A stretch of 64,000 nucleotides of DNA from the NCBI GenBank assembly GCA_025558095.1, contig JAIVFI010000011.1, positions 62,001 through 126,000 on the forward strand, in the 5' to 3' direction. Below, one piece after another: positions 30,369 through 40,591 of the stretch (position 1 is the stretch's first letter; every line of letters begins with the position of its first letter). Below the pieces are notes generated by a model. The model had not been told where the DNA came from and ran no database searches. It worked only from the letters and a program-made list of their open reading frames with translations. The position numbers were made by a program, and so were the translations under genes. The DNA comes from Hyaloraphidium curvatum. Lineage: Eukaryota; Monoblepharomycota; Hyaloraphidiomycetes; Hyaloraphidiales; Hyaloraphidiaceae.

Positions 30369-31607
30369 CTACGCCCAATCCAGCCGCACCAGCGGCGGCG
30401 CCTCCCCGCCCCTCCCCCCCCTCCGCGCCCCCGGCCGCGCGCCCATGGTGATCCGCGTGAACGGGTTGACCTCGAGCTCCGCGGGGTCGGGGTGGCGGCC
30501 GAAGTAGGCCAGGTACGGTATGGGTGCGTACGGGTGGGGAGCCTCGCGGGGGGGTTCGTCCTCGGGGCACTCGTCGCGGGCGGGGGCGGGGTGCGGGGCG
30601 GTGGCGGGCGGGGGAGGGGGTAAGCGCCGTCGCGCAGGGGGAGCGGAGGGCAACGGTAGCGGCGCCCCCGGGGAGAAGGTCGTCCTTGCCGTGCGGCCCG
30701 GCCCCCCCACGTCCTCCCCGCTCCTCCTCACCGCTTCCTCCAGCTCCCCCCTCTCCCCGTCCTCAACAAGCGACACCGTCATCCCCCCCAGCGCCCTCAG
30801 CAGCTCCAGCCCCTCCCACGCATCGAGCACCCCCAGCAGCCCCTGCACCCCCCCGCCGCGGCCCTGCTGCCGCGGCCCGGCGTCCGCGCGCACCTTTGCC
30901 GACCCGAGCTTGGCCCGCCCTCCGTTCCCGTCGGGGTGCGCGTAGAAGCATTCGTCGCCGAACGGGCAGCCCTGCCCCCCGGAGCGGGAAAAGTGGCGGC
31001 AGGGTATCCTGGCGCGGGAGCGGCGGTACGCCTCCACGATGCGCTTCTTGTCGTCCGCCGAGCAAGGCAGGGTGTGCGAGGGGACGACGAAGAGGGAGAG
31101 TTCCCTGCACGCGGGGCAGGACCGCAGGACCAGGGGCGAGGCGGAGGGGGCCGGGGTGTCGGGGCGGCGCCACCGGCGCAGGCAGGGGAGGCAGAAGACG
31201 TGCTGGCATGCTTCGAGGAGGCCGAAGAGGTTGCCTCCCGCGAGGACGGGTTCTGCAACACGAAGGAAGGGGTCAGATCTCCCGCAGACGGGGGCGGGGC
31301 GGAGGGGGTCACCGAAGCAGATGTTGCACTCGGCGTCGGCCTTTTGCGGGCCCTCGGGGCGCGCGGGGCACGCCTGCAGGTGCCGCGCCCTGTCCTGGGC
31401 CGAGTGCGGGTGGAGCACGGGGCCGTGGCAGTGGGGACAGGGGGCGCCGTGCGCGTAGCGGCACCTGTCCCCGAAGGCGCAGGCGCCCCTCAGCGAGTAG
31501 CGGCAGATGGGCACCGCAGCCAGGGCGCGGGCGTCGTGCGGCAGCGGGCAGCCCGGGGCGAGGCAGCCGCCCGGGGCGTGCAGCGCGGCGGGGCACGCCG
31601 ACGCCAT
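30369..31607 (-). CDS. Makorin-type CCCH/RING E3 ubiquitin ligase
   Basis: About 392 aa from exons 31607-31313 and 31252-30369. Order: a CCCH zinc finger (CRYSLRGACAFGDRCRYAH), a Cys/His linker typical of makorin (CPHCHGPVLHPH), a C3HC4 RING (CNIC ... CQHVFCLPCLRRWR ... CPACRE), then a second CCCH finger (CRHFSRSGGQGCPFGDECFYAH). The 60-bp intron is in phase and stop-free; removing it turns the RING start into CNICFEPV, the makorin wording, whereas reading through would insert 20 foreign residues between RING cysteines. The Pro-rich tail is disordered. Makorins ubiquitylate RNA-binding and ribosome-linked targets. Confidence 0.92.
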   Translation of the reverse strand: MASACPAALHAPGGCLAPGCPLPHDARALAAVPICRYSLRGACAFGDRCRYAHGAPCPHCHGPVLHPHSAQDRARHLQACPARPEGPQKADAECNICFGDPLRPAPVCGRSDPFLRVAEPVLAGGNLFGLLEACQHVFCLPCLRRWRRPDTPAPSASPLVLRSCPACRELSLFVVPSHTLPCSADDKKRIVEAYRRSRARIPCRHFSRSGGQGCPFGDECFYAHPDGNGGRAKLGSAKVRADAGPRQQGRGGGVQGLLGVLDAWEGLELLRALGGMTVSLVEDGERGELEEAVRRSGEDVGGPGRTARTTFSPGAPLPLPSAPPARRRLPPPPPATAPHPAPARDECPEDEPPREAPHPYAPIPYLAYFGRHPDPAELEVNPFTRITMGARPGARRGGRGGEAPPLVRLDWA

Positions 31608-32167
31608 GACAGGCGGTCCCCCGTCCTAAGCGCCGCGCCTAACGAGGTCCTTCCCCGCGTCCGGCGACTCCTAGAAGCTCCTTAAATGCCCGACCGCGGG
31701 AAGCCCGGCACCGGAGCCGGGTCGGCGGTGCCGGGGCCGCCGGCGGAATCTCCCCGACGCGTCGCGTGACTTTCGCGCGGCCGCCGTCCGCCCGCTCCGC
31801 CGCCGCCCTCCCGCCGAGCGCGCTTCCCGTTCTCGAACGCGGCAGTTCCGCCGCGGGGGCCGCGCGGAGGATGTCACGCGGGGTGCGTATCGTTGCGCAG
31901 GGAGGGACGGCCAGGCGGGCGCGCCGGGTCTCCGCGTCTCTGGACCAGTGAGACGAAACGCCTGAAGCGGCCGGGAAAAGCCAAACCAAAGCACCAGCCG
32001 CTTCCCGAGCGGATGGATTCCCGAGCGGATGGAAGGAAAAGGTTGCAATTCGGATGGACGGATGGCAGAAAAGGAGGGCAACGGCGACTCGTGGCCCACC
32101 ACCGCCTCGGACGGACGCGTCAGGCCTAGCCGGGACAAGTCCAAAACATCGTCCGCTCCATTCCCCG
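31608..32167. other. Intergenic, makorin promoter side
   Basis: No gene. A short direct repeat, CCCGAGCGGATGGA, occurs twice in tandem near 32008-32033. Confidence 0.4.
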
Positions 32168-33710
32168 TCACGCCATGACGATCTTCTGCTTGCCCCCCTT
32201 GCGCTTCATCGCCTTTTCCCTGTCCTTCTCCGCCAGCTTGGCCTCCTCCCTCGCGCGCCTGTCCGCCGGCAGCGCCGCGATCCTCCTCTCCTCGGCCTTG
32301 CGCGCCTCGACCTTGCGCTTCCTGAGCTCCTCCAGCCGCTTCTCCTCGTCGGCCTTGCCGAACTTTTTCCGCTCCTCGTCCCGGGACTTTTTGATCTTGG
32401 CCCTGGTGTCGGCCGGCAGCGCGCCCCTGGAGGCGGCGAGCAGGTCGACGGCGGCGAGCGCGAGCGAGGCGAGCGAGCGCAAAGCGGCGGCCTCGGCGTC
32501 GGTTGCGTCGCGCGAGACGAGGCCGGGGGGCAGGCGCAGGGTGAGCGTGAGCCGCTTGACCGAGTCGCGCTCGAACGCGTCGGTGCTGCACCGAAGGCGG
32601 CGGGTCAATGCCGGGCGTCAGGACGAGCCCAGGAAGGGGAACACGCACGTCTCGACGGCCTCCCTCGGCACGTCCGAATACGAGAGCTCCTCCAGCCACA
32701 CGCCCCCCGGCGCCGCGGCGGCACCGGCGGGCTCGACGACGGCGCGGAGCAGCGCGAGGAAGTTCGGGTCCGACAGCGCGGCGTCCGAGAACTCGGGGGC
32801 CTCGGTGAGCTGGATCAGCTGCTCCCGCGGGAGGTTGTTGTGCGAGCGCGGGCGGGGCAGGGCCTGTCGCGGGCGGGCGGCGGTGAGCGACGTCCCACCA
32901 CGGCGAGGAGGTAAAACCCACGAGGTCGGCGCGCAGCAGCTTCCCGTCGATGGCCTTGCTCCGCACGTACGAGTCCGACACCCGCTTGTGCAGCAGCGCC
33001 CACACGAAGCCGTCCGCGGCGTCGGGGTCCAGCTCGAAATCCAGCACGAGGAGGTCGTTCTGCCGGAGCCACATGGTGCGGTAGATGTACAGGAGGGGGT
33101 CGTTGCGCGGGAGGAGCTGCGATGGGCCGCGGGTCAGCCGAATGCCTCCATCGGCGGAGGGGCAGCACCGACGGACCTTGAAGAACCCGTACATCCGCCT
33201 CACCGCGTCCCTTCCCGTGGCATAGAACATCGTGTTGCTCGGCCCGTCCCGCATCAGCTTGTGGCCCTCCCCGTTGCCCAGCTGGGCAAACTGCGCCTCC
33301 CACGCGGCCGCGGTGGCCTTGTACCACCTCTTCGCGATCTCGTCGTTGCGCCGCGCCCCCAGATACGAGACGGCGTAGTAGGCGACGATGAGGAGGAGGA
33401 ACAGGCCGTCGAGGCGGAAGCGCGACCACGGGACCGCGGAGAGGTATTCGCCCCAGGTCTGCGTGCGGCGGGGGGCGGCGCGGGGCGATTCCCTGGGCTT
33501 GGGCGCCTCCTTCGCCGGCGCGTCTTCGTCGTCTTCCTCCTCCCACGCTTCGGCGGCGGGCGCGGGCGCGGGGGGCGCCTCGGCGCGGGCGGGCAGCGCC
33601 GAGGGGAACGCGCGGGAGAGGGCGCAGCCGCCGCGCGCATCGGGGCCGCCGGCCAGCGCGAGGGCGGCGGCCACGAGGAGCGCGAGGAGGAGGTGCCGCC
33701 TCAGCGCCAT
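32168..33710 (-). CDS. CCDC47-like ER membrane protein (PAT complex)
   Basis: About 481 aa from exons 33710-32922, 32863-32625 and 32585-32168. Signal peptide (LLLALLVAAALALAGG), an acidic lumenal segment (EAWEEEDDEDAP), one membrane helix (LFLLLIVAYYAVSYLG), then the conserved cytosolic domain: EIAKRWYKATAAAWEAQFA, NTMFYATGRDAVRRMYGFF, RNDLL-like LLPRNDPLLYIYRTM, and QNDLLVLDFELDPD. The C-terminus is a Lys/Glu-rich coiled coil ending KRKGGKQKIVMA, as in CCDC47 (ends K-K-Q-x-K-x-K). CCDC47 is part of the PAT chaperone for multi-span membrane proteins and helps ER calcium handling. The third-exon intron (39 bp) is short. An ATG at 33788 lies upstream; 33710 gives the better signal peptide. Confidence 0.85.
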
Positions 33711-33916
33711 CGTGGGGATGGCGCGGGGAAGGGCGGTGCGTTCGGTGGACGCGTTTGTTGCTGGCTCGATCGCGCAACGCCGGCCCACGGTGCAGGCTGG
33801 ACCAGATCACGATCCGTCGGATAGGGCCTCGGTCGGTGCGATACAACGACGATCACTCTCTCTATCAGCATCGCGGTAAGAATTCCCTCTCGGGCTACAA
33901 GGCATCACCCCGCACG

Positions 33917-35320
33917 CTACTTGGGGACGACGATCGGGTTCGGGATCGCCAGCATCCCACCGATGGCGATGGCGTCGTGGTCGCGCATCTCCGAGGCAAT
34001 GACCTGCATGTTGATCGGTAGCCCCTCCTTGCTCAGGCCGATGGGCACCGAGGTCGCGGGCAGGCATCCGTAGACGGGGATGCCCGCCCAGGCAAACTGC
34101 CACCAGAAGGGGTGCTGCTCGCCGTCGATGTCGATCATGCGCTTGGTGAGGTCGGGCTCCTCGTCGTGCTTGAAGGCCACGCTTCCGTGGACCGGGGCGA
34201 GGATGGCGTCAAAGTCGCGGAAGAAGCGGCCCCATGCGAGGCGGGCCGCGTTCTGCTTGCCGAGCAGCGCGAGCCACTCGGGCACGCTGGGCGTCTTGCC
34301 CTCCGCGTTGACCATGCCGTGGCTCATGGTGACCGCCAGGGTCGTGGTGTAGGCGTCGTGGAAAGCGACCAGGTCGGGAAGCTTGGAGTTGTCGCGCGTG
34401 ACGACTGCGCCCGCGGCCTCGGCGCGCTTGGCCGCGTTCTCGATCGCCGCGGCGATGTCCTTCATCACCACGGCCGCCTTGACCGGGTGCTCGGTCATGA
34501 CCAGCAGGCGCACGCCCTTGAGCGACGAGAACCTCGACTTGGGGAGGGGCACCCTCGAGAGCAGGTCGAGCGCGCCCGCGAGGTCGTCCGCGCTGCGCGC
34601 CAGGGGCCCCGCGACGGCCGGGTGCAGCGGCTCGGTCTCGGCCTTGGGCATGCCGTCGAGCGGCACGACGTCGATCGTGGGCTTGTGCCCGAACACGCCG
34701 TTGAAGGCGGCCGGGGTGCGGATCGAGCCGCCAATGTCCGACCCGAGCTCGAGGGGCACCATGCCCGTGGCCAGCGACACGCCCGAGCCGCCGGACGACC
34801 CGCCGCACGTGCGCGTCTTGTCGTACGGGTTGACGGTCTTGCCGTAGATGACGTTGAACGACTGGATGTCCGCGCAGTTGAGCGGCACGTTGGTCTTGCC
34901 GAGGATGATGGCTCCGGCCTCGCGCAGCAGCTGCACCGCCTCGGCGTCCTCCGTCGCCACGTTGTCCTTGAAGTCGGGATTGCCCCACGAGCAGACGTGG
35001 CCCTTTGTGCGGAACGACTCCTTGACGGTCATTGGAACGCCGAGCAGCGGTTTGCGCACGCCCTGCTTGACCTGCTCGTCGGCCTGCTTGGCCTGCTCGC
35101 GCGCGGCATCGTAGTCCTTGATGATCACCGCGTTCACGGCGGGGTTGACGGCCTGCGGGCGACGGTCAGCGGGGTGGCGCAACGTCCTTCGGGGGCCGCG
35201 CACCTCGATCCGCGCGATGGCGGCTTCGACCTCGGCGGCGGCGGTGGTCCGCCCTTCGGCGATGGCGCGCGCGGTCTCGAAGGCGCCGAGCAGCGGCGCG
35301 GGGGCTCCCGAGTCGGGCAT
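33917..35320 (-). CDS. Amidase signature-family hydrolase
   Basis: 450 aa from exons 35320-35204 and 35152-33917; the 51-bp intron is in phase and stop-free. The Ser-cis-Ser-Lys triad is visible: Lys in GVPMTVKESF, cis-Ser in TCGGSSGGSG, nucleophile Ser in GSDIGGSIRTPA. The family length and the order FGHKPT, then AVAGPLARSADDL also fit. It hydrolyses an amide bond, substrate unknown; the family includes fungal acetamidases, fatty-acid amide hydrolases and GatA. It lacks a signal peptide. The sequence looks closer to bacterial amidases than to acetamidase, an impression only. Confidence 0.92.
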   Translation of the reverse strand: MPDSGAPAPLLGAFETARAIAEGRTTAAAEVEAAIARIEVRGPRRTLRHPADRRPQAVNPAVNAVIIKDYDAAREQAKQADEQVKQGVRKPLLGVPMTVKESFRTKGHVCSWGNPDFKDNVATEDAEAVQLLREAGAIILGKTNVPLNCADIQSFNVIYGKTVNPYDKTRTCGGSSGGSGVSLATGMVPLELGSDIGGSIRTPAAFNGVFGHKPTIDVVPLDGMPKAETEPLHPAVAGPLARSADDLAGALDLLSRVPLPKSRFSSLKGVRLLVMTEHPVKAAVVMKDIAAAIENAAKRAEAAGAVVTRDNSKLPDLVAFHDAYTTTLAVTMSHGMVNAEGKTPSVPEWLALLGKQNAARLAWGRFFRDFDAILAPVHGSVAFKHDEEPDLTKRMIDIDGEQHPFWWQFAWAGIPVYGCLPATSVPIGLSKEGLPINMQVIASEMRDHDAIAIGGMLAIPNPIVVPK

Positions 35321-35953
35321 GGTGGCGTGGGAGATTCGTCGGCGGGCTTGCGAAATATTCGCGTGCGGAGTGAGCGAGGTGTCTCCCGCTCCCTTGCCAC
35401 TCGCGGCGTGGCGCCATTGGACGCCATGGAGCAAGACCGCCAGCGAATCCCGCGGGATGAGTCGTGGGATCAACGGGCATCCATGCCATAAATGCTGATG
35501 TGACTGGGCCTTCAGGTTTTCGTCGCCTTCGGGGGCTTCCGTGGTGGGACGCCCACCCTCTACCATTTCGCGCAGTACTACTCCCCGGAATGCCAGCGCT
35601 CGGCCTGGGAGGCACACCGCGGGACTTGCGCGCAGATCGTGGGGATGGGCGAGCCGGGTTTCCCTGGACTGGTGGTGGATCCGCCGCGGCCCGAGCCGAA
35701 AAGAAAGGGGGGCACGTCCCGCAACCCGACGGCGACAATCCGCAAGGGAGGATCCAGCGCAACATCTTATATGACGTAGCTTCGGGATCCACGTGTAAGC
35801 ACCAGATTCCGACCGCGAACATTCACCCGCTGGGCGCCGCCTTTCTGGCGCCCCTCGCGCCATCGCCAGCTCGCCATCGCGTTCTTGCGCCACTGGCAAT
35901 TCCGACCACGGCAGACTCATCCGGAGACCATTTCTCTGCTTTCCTCGGCGGCG
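35321..35953. other. Intergenic, divergent promoters
   Basis: Separates the divergent amidase and ASST-like genes. No gene or repeat supported. Confidence 0.4.
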
Positions 35954-37758
35954 ATGAGCTTCGGCGCGGCCGCTTCCCGCGCCGCGTTCGCTCTTGCGCT
36001 CTTTCTCCTCTCGCCCGAGTCCGGCGCGCTCGCTGCCGGCTGGTACCGCTCGCGGCCCGACCTTGCCCCCCCGCGCCTCAACATCACCGTCCCGGCGTCT
36101 CCCGGCGTCGGCGAAGGCCTGATCTTCGTCGCGCCCTACGGCGGCTTTGCTCCGGGCGACCGCGGCCCGCCCCAGGCGGGCGCGCACATCTTCCGCGACG
36201 ACGGCGAGCTCGTCTGGTCGGGGCTGGGGCACATCGCGGGGTGGGCGGCCAATTTCAGGCCCGACGTGTACCAGGGGAGGCCTGTGCTCAGGGCGTGGCA
36301 GGGCCAGCTGGACATCGAGCACGTACGGTTCTACGGCGACTACGTGATCCTGGACGAGCACTAGTTCGTCGCGGCATTCCGAGCCCGCTCACGTTAGCCC
36401 TGACGCTCCCTCCGACCGATCGTAGCGACGTCGTCAAGACCGTCAAGCCCGGAAACAACCGCCTCGGCGCCGTGCACGAGTTCCGAATCCTGGACGGCAA
36501 GACGGTCCTTGTGGAGACCCCGCTGCCGCGGTTCGTGGGGCTGCAGCGCTGGGGAGGCAAACCCGGGCAGGATTGGATCATCAGCTCCGGGTTCCAAGGT
36601 GTGATGATGTGCTCTCGTGCGTGGAAGTCTTGGCTAAGCACGGCAATGACAGAACTGGATCTGGAAACAGGAGAAGTTCTCTTTGAATGGGAGAGCCTGG
36701 ATCACGTCGACCCTGCTTGTAAGCTTTTAGCGATGCCCATGTGCTGGGACTAGCCTTGACAGACATTCTGCCGCTTCCCAGACACCGCCCTCCCTCTCTC
36801 CGAGACGGGCGAGGGCTTTGGCCGCGACTCCTTGGACGCGTGGAACTACTTCCACATCAACTCCGTGGACAAGGACGCGCGCGGCAACTACCTGATCTCG
36901 GCGCGCAACTACGCCGCCGTCTTCAAGATCGACGGCCGCACCGGCAAGGTCCTCTGGCAGCTGGGCGGCTCGTCCAACCGGTCCGACTTTGCCCTCGACC
37001 CCGAAGCGGAGTTCGCCTTCCAGCACGACGCCCGCTTCGTCTCCCGCTCCGACGATGGCACCGTCGAGGTCATCTCCCTGTTCGACAACGCCGCGCACAC
37101 CCGCCGCGACAAAGTGCGCCCCTCCTCGCGCGCCCTGATCCTGCGGCTCGACCAAGCATCCCGCACCGCCCGCGCGATCGCCTCGTTCCCCGCCCCCGGC
37201 GGCCTGGTCGCCCCATCGCAGGGCAACGTCCAGCTCCTCCCGGGCGGCACGGTGTTTGTCAACTGGGGCCAGGCCGGCGCGGTGACCGAGTTCGACCGCT
37301 CCGGGAACGTGCTGTTCCACGCGCACCTGGATTCGCATCCCGGGAGAGGGGTGCAGAGCTACCGCGGGTTCAGGTTCCCGTGGACCGGCAGGCCCGGCGG
37401 GAAGCCGGCGGCGGCGGCGATCAGGGGGCGGGACGGGCTGGGCCTGTACGCGTCGTGGAACGGGGACACGGAGGCGGTCGCGTGGCGGTTCTTTGCCCGC
37501 GGGTCGGGCGGGGCGGGCGGGCAGGTGCTGCTCGGGGAGGCGACGAGGGATGGGTTCGAGACGTGCCTGGTGCTCCCGCTGGCGGAGGCGCCGGGGGCTG
37601 GGGCGGGGGTCCATGCGGAGGCGGTCGGGAAGAACGGCGAGGTGCTCGGCAGGAGCAGGGACGTGCGCGTCGAGGAACTGCCGACCTTCAGGCACGGGCG
37701 GTATGGCAGGATGGGGTCCGGGCAGGATAGCAGGCAGCGTGTGATTGGTCGCAAATGA
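35954..37758 (+). CDS. Secreted arylsulfotransferase-like (ASST) protein
   Basis: 541 aa from exons 35954-36363, 36426-36598, 36653-36718 and 36782-37758. A signal peptide (ALALFLLSPESGALA) precedes the fungal ASST fold: GLIFVAPYGGF, GDYVILDEHYDVVKTV, VHEFRILDGKTVLVET, LDLETGEVLFEWESLDHV, DAWNYFHINSVDKDARGNYL, KIDGRTGKVLWQLGG, FQHDARFV, QGNVQLLPGGTVFVNWGQ. These are the propeller blades and His loops of the family in the standard order, and each short exon joins in phase. Related in fold to the 18.2-kb protein but a different subfamily. Its stop lies 16 bp from the convergent DUF4262 gene. Enzyme activity in fungi is unproven. Confidence 0.87.
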
Positions 37759-37774
37759 AGCCCGCCCGACAAGC

Positions 37775-38779
37775 TCATTCAACTTTTGCCCCCGACACAT
37801 GGTCCGATCCCGCCACGGGCACCTTCTCTTGCCAGCGCAGCTCCAGCACGGGAAACTCCCAGCCCCCGTAGAACCACCCCGCGTACCCCAGGTAATCGCC
37901 GTACATCTCCCCCGGAAACTCGACCAGCCCGCACTCGGCCTCCAGCAGCATCCCCCCGGGCACCGCCGCCTCCCCCGTCGACTTGGCCGACTCGGCCAGC
38001 AGGGTGAGCACCGCCTGCCCCACCTCCATCTCGGCCGCGCGGATCAGGAGCTCCGGGTGGCCGAAGGTGTGGTACAGCCCGACGGTGAACGAGAACCGAG
38101 GGATCCCTAGCTCGTCGTTGGGCTCCACGTGCACCACGTGGAACCCGTGGGAGGCGACGTCCGCGAGCAGCTTGGCGTCGCGCCCGTCCTCGGCCTCGCG
38201 GGGCGGCTTCTTCCTCCGCTTCTTTGGGAGCTTGCTCGGTTCCGCGGGGGCATAGCACCTCAGCACGTGCTCCTCCGCAAACTCCACCGAGTCCCCGAGC
38301 CTCAGCACGTCCGGCGAAAACACCCCGGGCTCGTTGCGCACCTCCCCCCTCCCGGGCGCCGTCACCGCCACCCACAGCCGCTCGAACCACCTGTCCTCCC
38401 GCGTCGGCACGGCCGTCAGCCCCAGCTTGGCCAGGGCGCCGGGTAAAGGCCGCATCCGCGCCTCGTGGCCCTCGTCCAGCACGGCGAGCACGGAAGCGCG
38501 GGGGGCGAGCGCGTACCCCCTTTCGCGGTCGCCGGGGGAGAGGGCCACGTTGCGTAGCAGGAGGTCGGCGGCGCACGGCGGGCAGAGGGGGAACGACGCG
38601 TCGGCGGGGGCGCAGAGGGTGCACGCGGCGGAGGCGGCGGGGAGGGCGCGGAAGGAGCGCAGGCGGCCTTCGAGGAGGTGCGCGCACGCGCGGGCGGCGC
38701 CGGGCGGGGTGGGCACGCCGCAGCGGGCACACGGCATGGGCGGGCCGTCGGCAGGTGCGATGGACGCGTTCGACGCCAT
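37775..38779 (-). CDS. DUF4262 protein with N-terminal Cys-rich segment
   Basis: 334 aa, single exon. The C-terminal part has the DUF4262 pattern: GFHVVHVEPNDELGIPRFSF, TVGLYHTFGHPELLI, then GYAGWFYGG. The N-terminal 100 residues carry spaced cysteines (CARCGV, CAHLLE, CTLC, CPPC) that look like a zinc-binding ribbon, followed by a Lys/Arg patch (KLPKKRRKKPPRE) that could be a nuclear signal. DUF4262 is common in bacteria and has no known function. The added Cys segment is unusual for the family as I know it. Confidence 0.75.
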   Translation of the reverse strand: MASNASIAPADGPPMPCARCGVPTPPGAARACAHLLEGRLRSFRALPAASAACTLCAPADASFPLCPPCAADLLLRNVALSPGDRERGYALAPRASVLAVLDEGHEARMRPLPGALAKLGLTAVPTREDRWFERLWVAVTAPGRGEVRNEPGVFSPDVLRLGDSVEFAEEHVLRCYAPAEPSKLPKKRRKKPPREAEDGRDAKLLADVASHGFHVVHVEPNDELGIPRFSFTVGLYHTFGHPELLIRAAEMEVGQAVLTLLAESAKSTGEAAVPGGMLLEAECGLVEFPGEMYGDYLGYAGWFYGGWEFPVLELRWQEKVPVAGSDHVSGAKVE

Positions 38780-38937
38780 GGACGCCCGGCGTGGGAGACG
38801 GAATGCGGTGGGCGGTGTTGGCGGTCGGGTGGACCCGTCTTGGTGCCGCAACTCCGGACCCCTTCTATTCACCTGTCTCACCTGTTCCCGCCCATGGAGC
38901 CGCGACATCGACGAACGACGTCCAAGCAGCGCCTTCA

Positions 38938-40510
38938 TCACGCCCCGCACCCCGCATCCATCGTCACCGCGATCCCCAGCGGCCTCAGTATCCCCCACAG
39001 CCCCACCCCCAGCGTGAACAGCGTCGCCGCGACGGTCCGCACGGTGCCGTAGCCCGCCGCCAGCCCGAGGATCCTGCTCCTGTACCGCGGCCCGTTCTCG
39101 GCGAGCGGGGTGAGGGAGGCCAGCCGGTCGCGCCAGCGCTGGGATGCATCGGAAGTAGGGGCGAGGGAGAGCATCTGCGAGAGGAGCGAGGCGGCGGAGG
39201 CGTAGGTCGCCGAGACGGTTTCGATCTCGCCGTTGACCTGCGCGCAGTTCACGAGGCCGAAGAGCAGACCCAGGCCGACGTAGCCGAGGAACGAGAGCGC
39301 GTAGGCGGGGATGCACGATCCGGCAGCGAGGTTGACCACCATGGCGAACAAGGCCGTGGCGAGGTTGGTGGCGCGGAGCACAAAGGCGGACTCGATGATC
39401 TGCCGCTGGGAGAGCCACGCGGAGGCGAGGCACGCGTGCAGGCGGAACTCGAGGTTGCCAGATAAAGGTGCGGGGCCGGTCGGTTTCTCTCCTAGCGGTG
39501 ACACCGGGTCGTGGTGGTGGTTGAGCGGCTGGGCTTGCGAGGTGGAAAACAGTCCCCGCTGTGCGTCCCGGAGCAGCTCGCCAAGGGCGAGCGACACGGC
39601 CCGGCCCCGAAGCCGGCTTTTGAGGGCGTCGAGGTCCGAGTTCTCGGCGTTGAACACGGGGAGGTGGCTGAAGAGGGTTTGGTTGACGCACAGCAGAACT
39701 ACGGCGGGCGGGTGGCGAGAATCAGCACCAACGCAGCTGGCACCCATCCAGTGCCACCCGACCTAGCAGGCTGCCCGAAAGTGCACCCCACCACGTGCCC
39801 CAGAACCCCGGCACCGCCGCCACGGGGTTCCACGCCGCGCAGAACAGCGAAAAGGCGAACGCCGCGGCCGTCAGCACCACGCGGAGGTTCTTGGCGGTGA
39901 ACGCCCTGGCCACGGTCCCCTTGCCGCGCGCCAGGCAGGCCGGGCAGGGGCACGCCCCGTCGCCGTCCTCGTGCCGCAGGAGCGGCGGCGCGGCCCCGGG
40001 ACGGGCCAGCTCGGCGTAGCGGAGGAGCAGGGCGAGCGGGTTGCCGGTCTGGTCGGCGTGGCCCATTGCGGCGAGGAACGGGTGGTCGCGGGTCATCGCG
40101 ACGACGACGGGGGTGGCGTACACGGCGACCAGCGCGATCGTGGCGGCGACCTTTTCGGCCGTCGAAGAGGACGCGCCGTACGCCCACACGCCGGCCAGCG
40201 AGAGCGACAGCACGGCGGCGGCGGCGGGCAGCGACCGCGCGATGAGCCGCCGCGACCATCCCGCGCCGGCGGCCTGCGCAGAATAGACCGCGGCCAGCGG
40301 GGGGAACTCGGCGCGCAGGAACGCGAGCAGCTCCTCCCGCGACACGCTCTTCTCCCGCCACAGGGCGGGGAACGGGCCCGCGTCGACGGCGGGCGATGCG
40401 GCGAGCAGCAGCGCGGGCGGGGCGGAGGGGACCGCGAGCGGCGACGGGAAGAGGGCGAGCCAGGACGCGTCGGAGCGGTGCCATGCGGGCTCCGGGCCCT
40501 CCGAGCCCAT
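38938..40510 (-). CDS. Multi-span membrane protein, paralogue of the 43.8-kb gene
   Basis: About 512 aa from exons 40510-39733 and 39698-38938 (34-bp intron, the shortest proposed here, so less sure). About eight hydrophobic segments: AAAVLSLSLAGVWAYG, VAATIALVAVYATPVVVAM, VLTAAAFAFSLFCAAW, LATALFAMVVNLAAG, IPAYALSFLGYVGLGLLFGL and TLFTLGVGLWGILRPL. A Cys cluster (CPCPAC) lies in a cytosolic loop before the third helix. The C-terminal half aligns by eye with the gene at 43826-45375: A-A-G-x-x-x-P-x-Y, a helix, L-V-N, N-G-x-I-x, a helix, and a Cys-Gly end. Family unknown. The start is 81 bp from the divergent SDR start. Confidence 0.68.
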
Positions 40511-40591
40511 CGCGGAGAACGCGGTTGCTGGGGTTCCGAATCCCTTTGTCGCCCGCACCCCTAGGCGATTTTGGCTGGACTCACCAAAGGC
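40511..40591. promoter_or_regulatory. Short bidirectional promoter
   Basis: Only 81 bp separate the start codons of the divergent membrane-protein and SDR genes, so they must share promoter sequence. No specific box is obvious. Confidence 0.5.

Noticed and set aside
35134-35427. Pro/Arg-rich minus-strand frame at the amidase 5' end
   Set aside because: Out-of-frame shadow of the amidase first exon.
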